From positions 1 to 13,799 of the forward strand of contig JANLHK010000005.1 in NCBI GenBank assembly GCA_024653645.1: a DNA stretch of 13,799 bases. Direction: 5' to 3'. The notes beneath the pieces are model-generated. The model saw only the letters and a list, made by a program, of their open reading frames with translations. It ran no database searches and was not told where the DNA came from. Source of the DNA: Candidatus Roizmanbacteria bacterium (GTDB lineage: Bacteria; Patescibacteriota; Microgenomatia; UBA1406). The position numbers were made by a program, and so were the translations under genes. Shown one piece after another: positions 6,688 through 13,402 of the stretch. Each line of letters opens with the position of its first letter. Within the stretch, counting starts at the first letter, position 1.

Positions 6688-7944
6688 TTAAACTAGTAGT
6701 TCAAAAACTGGCATATGGGTATAGGTGTCAACGGCTTCGCGTAATTTATCAGTGCTGCTTGCATACATAGTAAGGAGTATATCATGTTTTTTAATTCGCT
6801 GTCCCATGCGGGATTGGAGCACCATACCGCCCAGTTTATCACTGGGAGCGCCTAACAGCCGGGCCAGTGAGTTGATGTTAAAGTTATTCACGCCAGACAC
6901 TACGCCATCCTGCGAAGCGACTATCTCCTGCTTAAACTTTCCCGCAGGAATACGGTCAATCTCAAAATCCCCATCCCCACCCTGTTCTTTCACTATTTCA
7001 CGAAACTTTTTCATGGCCACACCGGTTTTCAGCAAGCGTTCGGCAACCAACAACGCGTCATCAGCACGGTGATCGGCAGCAAAACACAAGTCCAACACCT
7101 CGCTCGCCAGCTTTATTGATTTAAACTCCAAATCAGAGGAGCGATCCGACGTTTGAGAGAGTACCTTAACCGCATCAATGGTCTCATAGTTAGGCCCGAT
7201 ACCAAAGCCAGCCGGCTCATATTGAAAATTAATATCAGCCTTAACCGTGATACCAAACCGATGCGCGATACGAGTGAAGGCATCACGAAACCGTAGTGCG
7301 TCTTTCACCAACTTTATCTTCATAGTGGGTCCGACCGGAATGTCCAGCACCATGTATTTTGATGATGCGGCAACTTTTTTTGCGAGGATAGAAATGATGA
7401 CCTTATCATATGATTCAAACGACAACGGTTCCTCAACACGAATGATAACGTCGTCAGCCGGCGCCATGCCCAAGTGTCCTCCCCAAATGATGCAGCCTCC
7501 GATGCGCTCCACGATGGCCTGCGCTTTTTCAAGCTCTATGGCAACGGGCGCCAGGACCTCCATACAATCGGCCGTCCCTGCCGGTGTAGTAATGGCTCGT
7601 GAAGAGGTTTTCGGTATCTGGTAGCCGGCAGCGGCAACAATGGGCACAATGATCATGCTGGCGCGTGTACCGGGCATACCGCCGATGGAATGCTTGTCGG
7701 CCACAATGCCCTTCAGGGTAAACTTCTTGCCGGTCTCAACCATAGCCTTAGTCAGGTTGTACAGCTCATCATCGGTATAACCCGCACTGAATGAAGCAGC
7801 AGCAAAATATGCAACAAAAATATCATCAAGACCGCCCGTTGAAAACTCATGCATAATGGCATAACTATCTTCGTATGACAATTCCTTGCCCACTAGTTTT
7901 CGCTTAATGGCGTCTATCGCCCGAATGCGTTGTGTGTTATTCAT
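6688..7944 (-). CDS. AMP/thymidine phosphorylase, archaeal-type, without N-terminal extension
   Basis: This nucleoside phosphorylase class II family splits AMP (or thymidine/uridine) with phosphate into base and ribose phosphate. Asp-Lys-His-Ser-Ile-Gly-Gly-Met-Pro-Gly (83-92) is the phosphate-binding loop in the form typical of archaeal AMP phosphorylase, where bacterial pyrimidine phosphorylases have His-Ser-Thr-Gly-Gly-Val-Gly-Asp. Lys-Thr-Ser-Ser-Arg-Ala-Ile-Thr-Thr-Pro-Ala-Gly-Thr-Ala-Asp (112-126), Trp-Gly-Gly-His-Leu-Gly-Met-Ala-Pro-Ala-Asp-Asp (154-165) and Gly-Ile-Gly-Pro (248-251) also fit that branch. At 418 residues it lacks the roughly 85-residue N-terminal domain of archaeal enzymes near 500 residues. 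In CPR and archaea this enzyme feeds ribose 1,5-bisphosphate to an isomerase and form III-type RubisCO; neither partner is in the window. Its start overlaps the murJ stop by 8 bases. Family is sure; AMP versus pyrimidine specificity is not. Confidence 0.88.
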   Translation of the reverse strand: MNNTQRIRAIDAIKRKLVGKELSYEDSYAIMHEFSTGGLDDIFVAYFAAASFSAGYTDDELYNLTKAMVETGKKFTLKGIVADKHSIGGMPGTRASMIIVPIVAAAGYQIPKTSSRAITTPAGTADCMEVLAPVAIELEKAQAIVERIGGCIIWGGHLGMAPADDVIIRVEEPLSFESYDKVIISILAKKVAASSKYMVLDIPVGPTMKIKLVKDALRFRDAFTRIAHRFGITVKADINFQYEPAGFGIGPNYETIDAVKVLSQTSDRSSDLEFKSIKLASEVLDLCFAADHRADDALLVAERLLKTGVAMKKFREIVKEQGGDGDFEIDRIPAGKFKQEIVASQDGVVSGVNNFNINSLARLLGAPSDKLGGMVLQSRMGQRIKKHDILLTMYASSTDKLREAVDTYTHMPVFELLV

Positions 7945-9619
7945 GTTTTTCGTCCATTGTTGTTAACGTTCGGTTTACGTAGAATAATTTAGTATAGCGA
8001 TCTATGGTGGCTTTTACTACCCGCAGACGCTTAAACAAATTAAAAAGCTGATCAAATTCATCGGGAATAAACGCCCAGGCAGCATACCCGTATACGGCCA
8101 AACCCATAAAAACGCAGGTTGCCGTCAGCCACAGCACCTGAATAGTGCGGCTTGTATCAAAAACCAATCCGTCAAGCAGTTTGCGCAACAGCCACACTAA
8201 TACCGCCGTTACGAGGGCAATCATGAAAATAAACAAAAAGCGCGGCAACACATCTTTCAGCTTAACGCCGTCAATGCGCCGTACCAGCAGTACATACAAT
8301 GCCATAACCTGCAGGGCTATGGAAACCGAAAACGAAACCGCCAAGTACCATACCGGCAGCTTGAGTATCACAATAAAGAGTACGCTTAAGAAAGAATTGA
8401 ACACGGTGGCATAAAAACCCACAACCAGGGGTGTTTTGGTGTCGTCCAGCGAAAAGAATGCGCGCACAATAATATAGTACGCGGTATGAAACGGCATAGA
8501 TAATGCAAATACCGAAAGCGTGTATGCCGTTGAAACGGTTGAGTCCCAGTCAAACTTCTCTCCTCCGAAAATTAATCGTGTTACCGGGATACGCAGCGTG
8601 GTAAAAAAAACCACAAATGGCATCGTAACAAAAAATACCAACAGCAACAGACGGGTTACGTTGCGCATCAATTCGTGATAATTTTTTTTGTGGGCATACT
8701 CGACAAAAAACGGCAACACCGCTTGTCCGAGTGCAACACCAATTAGGGTGACCGGAATAATCTGCAATGACTGGGCGAGACTAAACGCTGACATGGCCCC
8801 TACTCCTTTCAGTGAAGCGAGGGCAACATCAATGGTGGCGTCAAATTGAACAATGGCCATGCTGGCCAACCGGGGAAGAAACGTAACGAAAAAGGTCGTA
8901 ATCAAGGGATGATTCCACGGCAGTATCTTGGTTCCTTTCGTAAACAGTTTCAGGCCGGGAAGCAATAATAGGCAGTACAGAAACGCACCGATGCCAGCGC
9001 CAATCAATGCAGCGCTTAAACCCCACAAGCGGGCTCCCATAATAATGGTCAGAACCATGCCCACGGTATAGGCAATCTGCGCCAAGCCCGGTACTAAAAA
9101 TTGTTTACGCGATTGCATGTATGAGGCATAGACATTACCGACCATAAGTAGCGGCACCTGCAACAGCAACACATACATAGAAAGATCAGCGGCTAACCGC
9201 TGGCTCTCGGGACTGAATCCGGGCACAACCAAGTGGAAAAGGCCATAGCGCAACGGAAATATGACTCCTACGATAACGGCCCAAGTCAGTAAAAAGAGAA
9301 TAATGAGCGTAAGCGTAAATGAATGGACCCGTCGCACGTCTTCACCATCTTCAGCCTGAATCTTACTGATGATCGGTATGTAGCAGGCACTCAAAGATCC
9401 GAGGATAAGTATGTCAAAAACCAAATCGGGGATACGAAATGCCGCAAAAAAAAGATCTCGTTCCGCCCCCGTATAGTAACTGGTTAATACCCGGTATTTC
9501 CACAAACCAAATAGGCGCGCCAGCACCATGGTACTGACCACAATAACCGTAGACGCAAAAAGCGTTTTATACGAGCGTTTGTATAGTTCACTAACGAACT
9601 CTAGCTTTTTAGCAAGCAT
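7937..9619 (-). CDS. murJ: Lipid II flippase MurJ (MviN)
   Basis: MurJ moves lipid-linked peptidoglycan precursor across the membrane. With ATG at 9619 the protein is 560 residues, somewhat longer than the usual ~510, and consists largely of hydrophobic helices separated by short charged loops, as expected for the 14-helix MOP-superfamily fold. The N-terminal family signature is clear: Val-Leu-Ala-Arg-Leu-Phe-Gly, then Ala-Glu-Arg-Asp-Leu-Phe-Phe-Ala-Ala-Phe-Arg-Ile-Pro-Asp-Leu. The frame also opens at TTG 9655, but that start would read through the divergent rpsT start codon and skip the promoter; ATG 9619 is preferred. The extra length is mainly a charged C-terminal tail after the last helix. 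It is first in a four-gene operon with AMP/thymidine phosphorylase, a small zinc-ribbon protein and mltG. Confidence 0.93.
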   Translation of the reverse strand: MLAKKLEFVSELYKRSYKTLFASTVIVVSTMVLARLFGLWKYRVLTSYYTGAERDLFFAAFRIPDLVFDILILGSLSACYIPIISKIQAEDGEDVRRVHSFTLTLIILFLLTWAVIVGVIFPLRYGLFHLVVPGFSPESQRLAADLSMYVLLLQVPLLMVGNVYASYMQSRKQFLVPGLAQIAYTVGMVLTIIMGARLWGLSAALIGAGIGAFLYCLLLLPGLKLFTKGTKILPWNHPLITTFFVTFLPRLASMAIVQFDATIDVALASLKGVGAMSAFSLAQSLQIIPVTLIGVALGQAVLPFFVEYAHKKNYHELMRNVTRLLLLVFFVTMPFVVFFTTLRIPVTRLIFGGEKFDWDSTVSTAYTLSVFALSMPFHTAYYIIVRAFFSLDDTKTPLVVGFYATVFNSFLSVLFIVILKLPVWYLAVSFSVSIALQVMALYVLLVRRIDGVKLKDVLPRFLFIFMIALVTAVLVWLLRKLLDGLVFDTSRTIQVLWLTATCVFMGLAVYGYAAWAFIPDEFDQLFNLFKRLRVVKATIDRYTKLFYVNRTLTTMDEKHE

Positions 9620-9655
9620 CGTGTATAATATATCGATCTTATGCCTAATATACAA
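9619..9655 (-). promoter_or_regulatory. murJ operon promoter, probably leaderless
   Basis: On the minus strand TTGTAT (9655-9650) is followed after 17 bp by TATATT (9632-9627), with 7 bases to the murJ ATG at 9619. The expected start of transcription is at or one base before the ATG. The -35 element lies inside the first codons of rpsT on the other strand, and the -10 overlaps the rpsT -10, so the two operons cannot easily be initiated from the same molecule at once. Confidence 0.5.
9624..9629 (+). promoter_or_regulatory. -10 box of rpsT
   Basis: A perfect TATAAT stands 11 bases before the rpsT ATG, leaving a leader of about 5 nt. No convincing -35 element lies at 16-18 bp upstream (that stretch is the first codons of murJ). 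Three of its bases are shared with the murJ -10 box on the opposite strand. Confidence 0.5.
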
Positions 9656-9904
9656 TCAGCAAAAAAGCGACAACGGCAGGAAATAAAACGACACGCACAA
9701 AATGCGGCTATGAAATCTCGTTATATTTCCGCGGTACATTTATTGGTGAAATCAAAGAAAAAGGGTTCGCTCAGTTCAACTGTCTCGCTCATTGATCGTG
9801 CCGTCAAAAAAGGCGTTATTCACCGTAATAAAGCAGCTCGTCTGAAGTCACGCCTGGCCAAAATGGCTCCCCAAAAAGCAGTCAAACAAACGGCACAAGC
9901 ATAA
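9641..9904 (+). CDS. rpsT: 30S ribosomal protein S20
   Basis: S20 is an early 16S rRNA-binding protein of the small subunit. The 87-residue product has the family pattern: Met-Pro-Asn-Ile-Gln-Ser-Ala-Lys-Lys-Arg at the start, Lys/Arg-rich helices throughout, and His-Arg-Asn-Lys-Ala-Ala-Arg-Leu-Lys-Ser-Arg-Leu (61-72), the conserved rRNA-contacting helix. Length is normal. ATG at 9641 directly follows a -10 box and begins with the canonical residues, so the start is firm. It is monocistronic: the pilN-like gene downstream seems to have its own promoter, and murJ diverges upstream. No terminator hairpin follows the stop. Confidence 0.97.
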   Translation: MPNIQSAKKRQRQEIKRHAQNAAMKSRYISAVHLLVKSKKKGSLSSTVSLIDRAVKKGVIHRNKAARLKSRLAKMAPQKAVKQTAQA

Positions 9905-9916
9905 GCTCGCACTCAT

Positions 9917-9946
9917 TTGGCGTTTCTCCTCACAACATGCTACGAT
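9917..9946 (+). promoter_or_regulatory. Promoter of the pilN-pilO-surface protein operon
   Basis: TTGGCG (9917-9922), an 18-bp spacer and TACGAT (9941-9946) preceded by TGC (9938-9940), an extended -10. Eight bases separate the -10 from the ATG at 9955, so the predicted start is within 1-3 nt of the initiation codon. It occupies nearly the whole 50-bp gap after rpsT. Confidence 0.5.
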
Positions 9947-9954
9947 GATTCTAT

Positions 9955-10482
9955 ATGGCTCAGCGCTATCATTTTAATTTATTGAGTAAAAGGAAAGTAG
10001 CATTTTCGAACGAATTCCTTACGTTTACCCAGCGGTACGTGCGCTACATTCTTATTTCCACCCAACTGATCGTACTGGCGGTCTTTTTTGTCAAGATATT
10101 GCTTGACCAATCTATTGTGGATTTGAAAGAAAGCATTGATCAAAAAAATCAGATTATCTTGGCTGCCCAGCCCCTTATTCGCGACAATAATCAATTTGCC
10201 GAAAAAATTGACCTTCTGGACGGACTGATTGAAAAACAACGTACCTCATACGGATCGATGTTTACCGTACTGGATAATGTGCCTGAAACTATCACGGTCA
10301 CTAAGTTTTCCTACAACCGCAACGAGATCACCTTGAGCGGCAGTACCTTTGAGGCAAACGATATTAAGAAATTTGAAGCACGACTGAAAAAAAAGCTCCC
10401 CAAGAGCACCGTGGTCATCCAGAAAATCATTATCCAGCAACGCAGTTACCAATTTGAGATGGTTATTTCCTATGAAGCGTAA
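9955..10482 (+). CDS. PilN-like inner-membrane assembly protein
   Basis: A 175-residue bitopic protein with the PilN layout. A short cytoplasmic start holds Phe-Asn-Leu-Leu (7-10), the motif by which PilN docks to PilM. One transmembrane helix follows (about 30-50), then a coiled-coil (about 52-98, with heptad-spaced Leu/Ile) and a small alpha/beta domain (about 100-173). In type IV pilus machines PilN and PilO form a heterodimer that links cytoplasmic PilM to the periplasm or cell exterior. The gene directly precedes a PilO-like gene, which strengthens the call. No PilM is in the window; it may be encoded elsewhere. A GspL-like origin (type II secretion) is the alternative. The start is set by the leaderless-type promoter just upstream; no Shine-Dalgarno is seen. 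Confidence 0.72.
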   Translation: MAQRYHFNLLSKRKVAFSNEFLTFTQRYVRYILISTQLIVLAVFFVKILLDQSIVDLKESIDQKNQIILAAQPLIRDNNQFAEKIDLLDGLIEKQRTSYGSMFTVLDNVPETITVTKFSYNRNEITLSGSTFEANDIKKFEARLKKKLPKSTVVIQKIIIQQRSYQFEMVISYEA

Positions 10483-11014
10483 GCACGTTTCTCACGATTA
10501 CACCATTACCACCTTTGTATTTGTATTTACGTCATTCTTTTTATTCTTTGCCATTCGACCATCCCTTAATCTCATTTTTACCCTGAATAAAGAGCGCGCG
10601 GACTATACCACCATTAATCAACAACTGGATAAGCAAATCGAGGACATTATAAGCGCGCAAAACAACTATATTGCCCTGGCACCGTATATCAATGAAATTA
10701 ACCAAGCTATTCCCAACCGACAGATACTGGCTGATACCCGGGAAGTCATTAGCACCGGTAGCCCTGAACTGGTGAACTTCAGCGTACAGGAAAGCACCCT
10801 GTTGCCGCTTGCCGGTTCACAGCTTAATATGATCGGGCTCGGAACCACGCTCACCGGTACCTATCCTTCTATAAAAGCCTACCTTACCTCGTTACGCGCC
10901 CTGCCGCGCATCGTGACCCTTGAATCGGTTGCCATCACCCATGGCGAAAGTACCACTTCTGGTTCACTCAATGCGAGTGTTCAATTACAAACATATTTTT
11001 ACCATTTGCCATGA
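10472..11014 (+). CDS. PilO-like inner-membrane assembly protein
   Basis: A 180-residue protein with a transmembrane helix at about 11-30, a coiled-coil (about 36-66) and a C-terminal alpha/beta region (about 85-180) with Leu-Asn-Met-Ile-Gly-Leu-Gly-Thr-Thr-Leu-Thr-Gly-Thr-Tyr-Pro-Ser-Ile, resembling the PilO/GspM ferredoxin-like strand-turn-strand where a residue stretch ending Gly-x-Tyr is followed by a helix. Order after a PilN-like gene, size and topology support PilO. The frame opens at TTG 10454, but ATG 10472 is chosen: it overlaps the pilN-like stop by 11 bases and gives a basic start Lys-Arg-Lys-His before the membrane helix. The TGA stop overlaps the next gene's ATG (ATGA), implying coupled translation. 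Confidence 0.65.
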   Translation: MKRKHVSHDYTITTFVFVFTSFFLFFAIRPSLNLIFTLNKERADYTTINQQLDKQIEDIISAQNNYIALAPYINEINQAIPNRQILADTREVISTGSPELVNFSVQESTLLPLAGSQLNMIGLGTTLTGTYPSIKAYLTSLRALPRIVTLESVAITHGESTTSGSLNASVQLQTYFYHLP

Positions 11015-11220
11015 ACAGCCGAAGTAGTACCCTTCAAGTAAACCGAGAATTGTTTATTATTTCTTTAACGATATTTATTACCGTCGTAGTTTGGATTACT
11101 GTCGAGCTGTATCATATTAGAAAAAATGAGCAATTTGAGACCGACTACGAAACGAGCCTCAAAACGGTGATTAAACCAATCGACAAAACAAAAGTTGAAC
11201 GCATAACCAGAGAACACTAA
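11011..11220 (+). CDS. Small single-pass membrane protein of the pilus-like operon
   Basis: A 69-residue protein: about 12 polar residues, one transmembrane helix (about 13-32, rich in Ile, Val, Thr), then a charged tail of about 35 residues with basic and acidic clusters. I do not recognise a family. Its place after PilN- and PilO-like genes is that of pilP in many operons, but there is no lipobox cysteine and no PilP beta domain, so it is not a classical PilP. The ATGA overlap with the previous gene and the 5-base gap to the next support coding status. A role as an accessory subunit of the PilN/PilO platform is inference from position only. Confidence 0.65.
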   Translation: MNSRSSTLQVNRELFIISLTIFITVVVWITVELYHIRKNEQFETDYETSLKTVIKPIDKTKVERITREH

Positions 11221-11225
11221 ATACC

Positions 11226-12503
11226 ATGAGCTATTATTTTTTACATAAACCACGCACGATACCAACCTTATTGGCTTACAGCGTTATTGCGGGCTTTACC
11301 ATCCTGCTGGCCCTCATGCTTCGATCACTCAGGGTGCAGCCCATTACCCGAGCAGCGCCGCTGGTGATTCCGAAACAGCTTATGGTTAGCAACATAACCA
11401 ATACCTCGGCAACAGTAGCTATTGAGCTACCCGAGCCTGCCACGGTAGCCATACGCTTTACCAACAACGGAACCGAACAACTGGCGTTTGATCTGCGCGA
11501 CACGCGTAGCCAACAGTCCCGACGTATTCATAGCATCAGTCTCAATAACCTGCAGCCCAGCACCAAATACTCGTTTGATGTACTCATCAACGGGAAAACG
11601 CTGCATACCTATGACTTAACCACCTTCTCCAATAACGACGTATTTGGCAACCAGCCCCCTATCTTTGGAAAAGTGGTGCAGAAAAACCTCAAGCCCTATG
11701 GTGATGTATTAGTACAGCTACGATTCCCTGATATTAATAAAACTCAAACCTATACCGCTATTACGAACGCATCAGGAAGTTGGATCATAGCCGTACCGAT
11801 CGTCAAATCTGATAAGGGCGAGTTGAGGCAGCTTGAGGTGGACGACACGGTAGAGTTGCGTTTTACCGACGGCCAAAAAACAACATTGTTGCTGGCGACC
11901 GTGGAACAGACTGCGCCACTGCGTACCGTCATTTTAGGCCAGCAATATAACCTTAATACGGATGATTCGGTGTTGGGAGAATATACCCAAACCGCTACCA
12001 AACTCCAAAAGAATCTGCAGATTCTATTTCCTCAAGAAGGAGCAGGCGTGCCATCGCGGTTTATCCGTGCGAGGGGCATCGCGCAACCCAATACTGCCAT
12101 CACGATCGCCATCTCGCCATCGCCCGGGACTACGGCAACCGTGCGATCCGATGAAACAGGCGCCTGGTCCTATCAAAATGCACTGCCGCTACGTGCGGGT
12201 GGCTATACCCTTACCGCCGCATCACTGGTTGAGCAATCCTCTACTCTGGTTCACTTTACCGTTACCAAAGAGGGTGAGCAGGTATTGGGCGAAGCGACCG
12301 GATCGGCAACGATAACGCCCGACATCTCGCCTACTACAACGGTAGCACCCAGCATAACGCAAAATCAGGTGACTCAAATCCCCACACTGATGCCCGTTAC
12401 CCCGAGTCCCGCTATTCCCAGCACCGGTAGCTTTAATAACCATATGCTCATTATTGCCGCATCTGCCTTTAGCCTTTTAGGATTAGTTCTGCTACTATAT
12501 TAG
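11226..12503 (+). CDS. Surface protein with FN3-like and Ig-like domains and C-terminal Ile-Pro-Ser-Thr-Gly anchor
   Basis: A 425-residue exported protein. A membrane helix (about 13-32) follows a basic start. A fibronectin type III-like domain comes next (about 45-135: Asn-Ile-Thr-Asn-Thr-Ser-Ala-Thr-Val near its start and Leu-Gln-Pro-Ser-Thr-Lys-Tyr-Ser-Phe at 109-117). A carboxypeptidase-regulatory-like beta domain follows (about 145-230, Asn-Ala-Ser-Gly-Ser-Trp at 181-186), then a bacterial Ig-like domain (about 263-346, Asp-Glu-Thr-Gly-Ala-Trp-Ser-Tyr at 309-316). A Thr/Pro-rich stalk (about 355-396) leads to Ile-Pro-Ser-Thr-Gly (397-401) and a terminal hydrophobic helix ending in Tyr with no basic tail. 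This resembles an LPxTG-type sorting signal without its positive end. It is likely an adhesin or envelope scaffold held at both ends, cotranscribed with the pilN/pilO-like genes. The ligand is unknown. Confidence 0.8.
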   Translation: MSYYFLHKPRTIPTLLAYSVIAGFTILLALMLRSLRVQPITRAAPLVIPKQLMVSNITNTSATVAIELPEPATVAIRFTNNGTEQLAFDLRDTRSQQSRRIHSISLNNLQPSTKYSFDVLINGKTLHTYDLTTFSNNDVFGNQPPIFGKVVQKNLKPYGDVLVQLRFPDINKTQTYTAITNASGSWIIAVPIVKSDKGELRQLEVDDTVELRFTDGQKTTLLLATVEQTAPLRTVILGQQYNLNTDDSVLGEYTQTATKLQKNLQILFPQEGAGVPSRFIRARGIAQPNTAITIAISPSPGTTATVRSDETGAWSYQNALPLRAGGYTLTAASLVEQSSTLVHFTVTKEGEQVLGEATGSATITPDISPTTTVAPSITQNQVTQIPTLMPVTPSPAIPSTGSFNNHMLIIAASAFSLLGLVLLLY

Positions 12504-12505
12504 GT

Positions 12506-13402
12506 ATGAATAGTATTGGAGTCCTCGCATTGCCGGCTATTGCCCTACTGATTACGACCGGAATCTTCGTCTATCAATTCAGACTCTATTTACGTGCCCG
12601 GAAAAAAAATCAAAAACCCAATATCCCTAATTTTAATATTGGACCGTTACCCAGCCCTATACAGATAGCATCCGCACCTCAAAAACAAACGGATAAAAAA
12701 ATCCCGAAACCGATTAAAAAAGCCAATACGGCTTTTTATTACGCCGCCGCATTCGTAGGCGTGAGTTTGGTTATTGTCATGTTTGTCACCATGTCAGATG
12801 AACCATTTACCTTTATCCCACGCGCCAGCTCTCCCTCGCCGACCATTGGCATTTCGCCGACTACGTCGGCTCAACCCACACAGACCGGAGATATAGCAGC
12901 GAATCCCAGTCCATCAAGCGTACCTATTAATTATGCGCTCACTCCCACCGCCTCAGGCGCTCCCACGAGTACCCCATCTCTAACGCAAGCCGCAGGTGGT
13001 ACATCGCCCACCTCAGGAGTATCTCCATCAAAGACCGTACAGCCAACGAAAGCTACCACCACGGCTGCGCCATCACCAACCAAGGCTGCGACCACCTCAC
13101 CCAGTCCATCACCGCTCGCAACTACGACACTGGCTGCCAGCGTATCGCCATCTCCCACACCGACGCCCAAAACCATAGCCTATGCGCCTAATGTGGTGCA
13201 GCCATCCTCAGCTGCCGTGGTATCTCCTACTCTTACCCCTACCACCAAGCCCAGCGCTACGACGACTCAGGGGGCTCAAGCAACGATTACCGGATCAGCA
13301 ACAGGTCAGGTCGGAGAGATTCCACAATCAGGCATCATTAACCCCAGCTTGTTCCTTCTCCTTGCTGGCGGATTCATTCTGTTCCTTGGATTCCTTTTTT
13401 AA
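12506..13402 (+). CDS. Pro/Ser/Thr-rich membrane protein with C-terminal Ile-Pro-Gln-Ser-Gly anchor
   Basis: A 298-residue protein with no recognised domain. Two membrane helices (about 7-27 and 77-97) flank a basic loop of about 50 residues (many Lys, Pro, Gln). Then comes a low-complexity linker (about 108-265) made almost only of Pro, Ser, Thr and Ala, with repeated Pro-Ser-Pro and Thr-Pro-Thr, typical of extended and often glycosylated cell-surface stalks. The C-terminus is Ile-Pro-Gln-Ser-Gly (272-276) followed by a hydrophobic helix to the last residue, closely mirroring the upstream surface protein. The ATG is 2 bases after the previous stop, so the genes are one unit. The linker's Ala content and few charged residues suggest a spacer, perhaps crossing the wall. 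The last 75 bases lie opposite the 3' end of topA. Confidence 0.75.
   Translation: MNSIGVLALPAIALLITTGIFVYQFRLYLRARKKNQKPNIPNFNIGPLPSPIQIASAPQKQTDKKIPKPIKKANTAFYYAAAFVGVSLVIVMFVTMSDEPFTFIPRASSPSPTIGISPTTSAQPTQTGDIAANPSPSSVPINYALTPTASGAPTSTPSLTQAAGGTSPTSGVSPSKTVQPTKATTTAAPSPTKAATTSPSPSPLATTTLAASVSPSPTPTPKTIAYAPNVVQPSSAAVVSPTLTPTTKPSATTTQGAQATITGSATGQVGEIPQSGIINPSLFLLLAGGFILFLGFLF
12717..12737 (+). terminator. Terminator-like hairpin inside the Pro/Ser/Thr-rich protein gene
   Basis: A perfect 8-bp inverted repeat, AAAAAGCC (12717-12724), a 5-base loop, and GGCTTTTT (12730-12737), followed by ATT. It has the shape of a short intrinsic terminator, though its stem is A/T-rich and the U-run is part of the stem. 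It lies within the coding sequence between the two membrane helices, so any termination would be partial. Confidence 0.3.

Noticed and set aside
6688..7944. Claim that a RubisCO nucleotide-salvage pathway is encoded here
   Set aside because: Only the phosphorylase is present; neither the isomerase nor RubisCO is in the window, so the pathway is a prediction to check, not a feature.
9620..9655. TTG at 9655 as the murJ start
   Set aside because: It would overlap the rpsT start codon on the other strand and cover the promoter; the 12 extra residues do not match the MurJ N-terminus.
10454..10471. TTG at 10454 as the pilO-like start
   Set aside because: ATG 10472 gives a normal basic start before the membrane helix and a shorter overlap with the upstream gene.
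12856..12870. 6-bp inverted repeat GCCGAC/GTCGGC with a 3-base loop
   Set aside because: It lies in low-complexity coding sequence, lacks a T-run, and has no relation to a gene boundary; likely chance.
12931..13176. Minus-strand open frame rich in Gly, Val and Asp
   Set aside because: It is the complement of the Pro/Ser/Thr-rich linker; low-complexity coding sequence produces such stop-free antisense frames. No start signals or recognisable protein.
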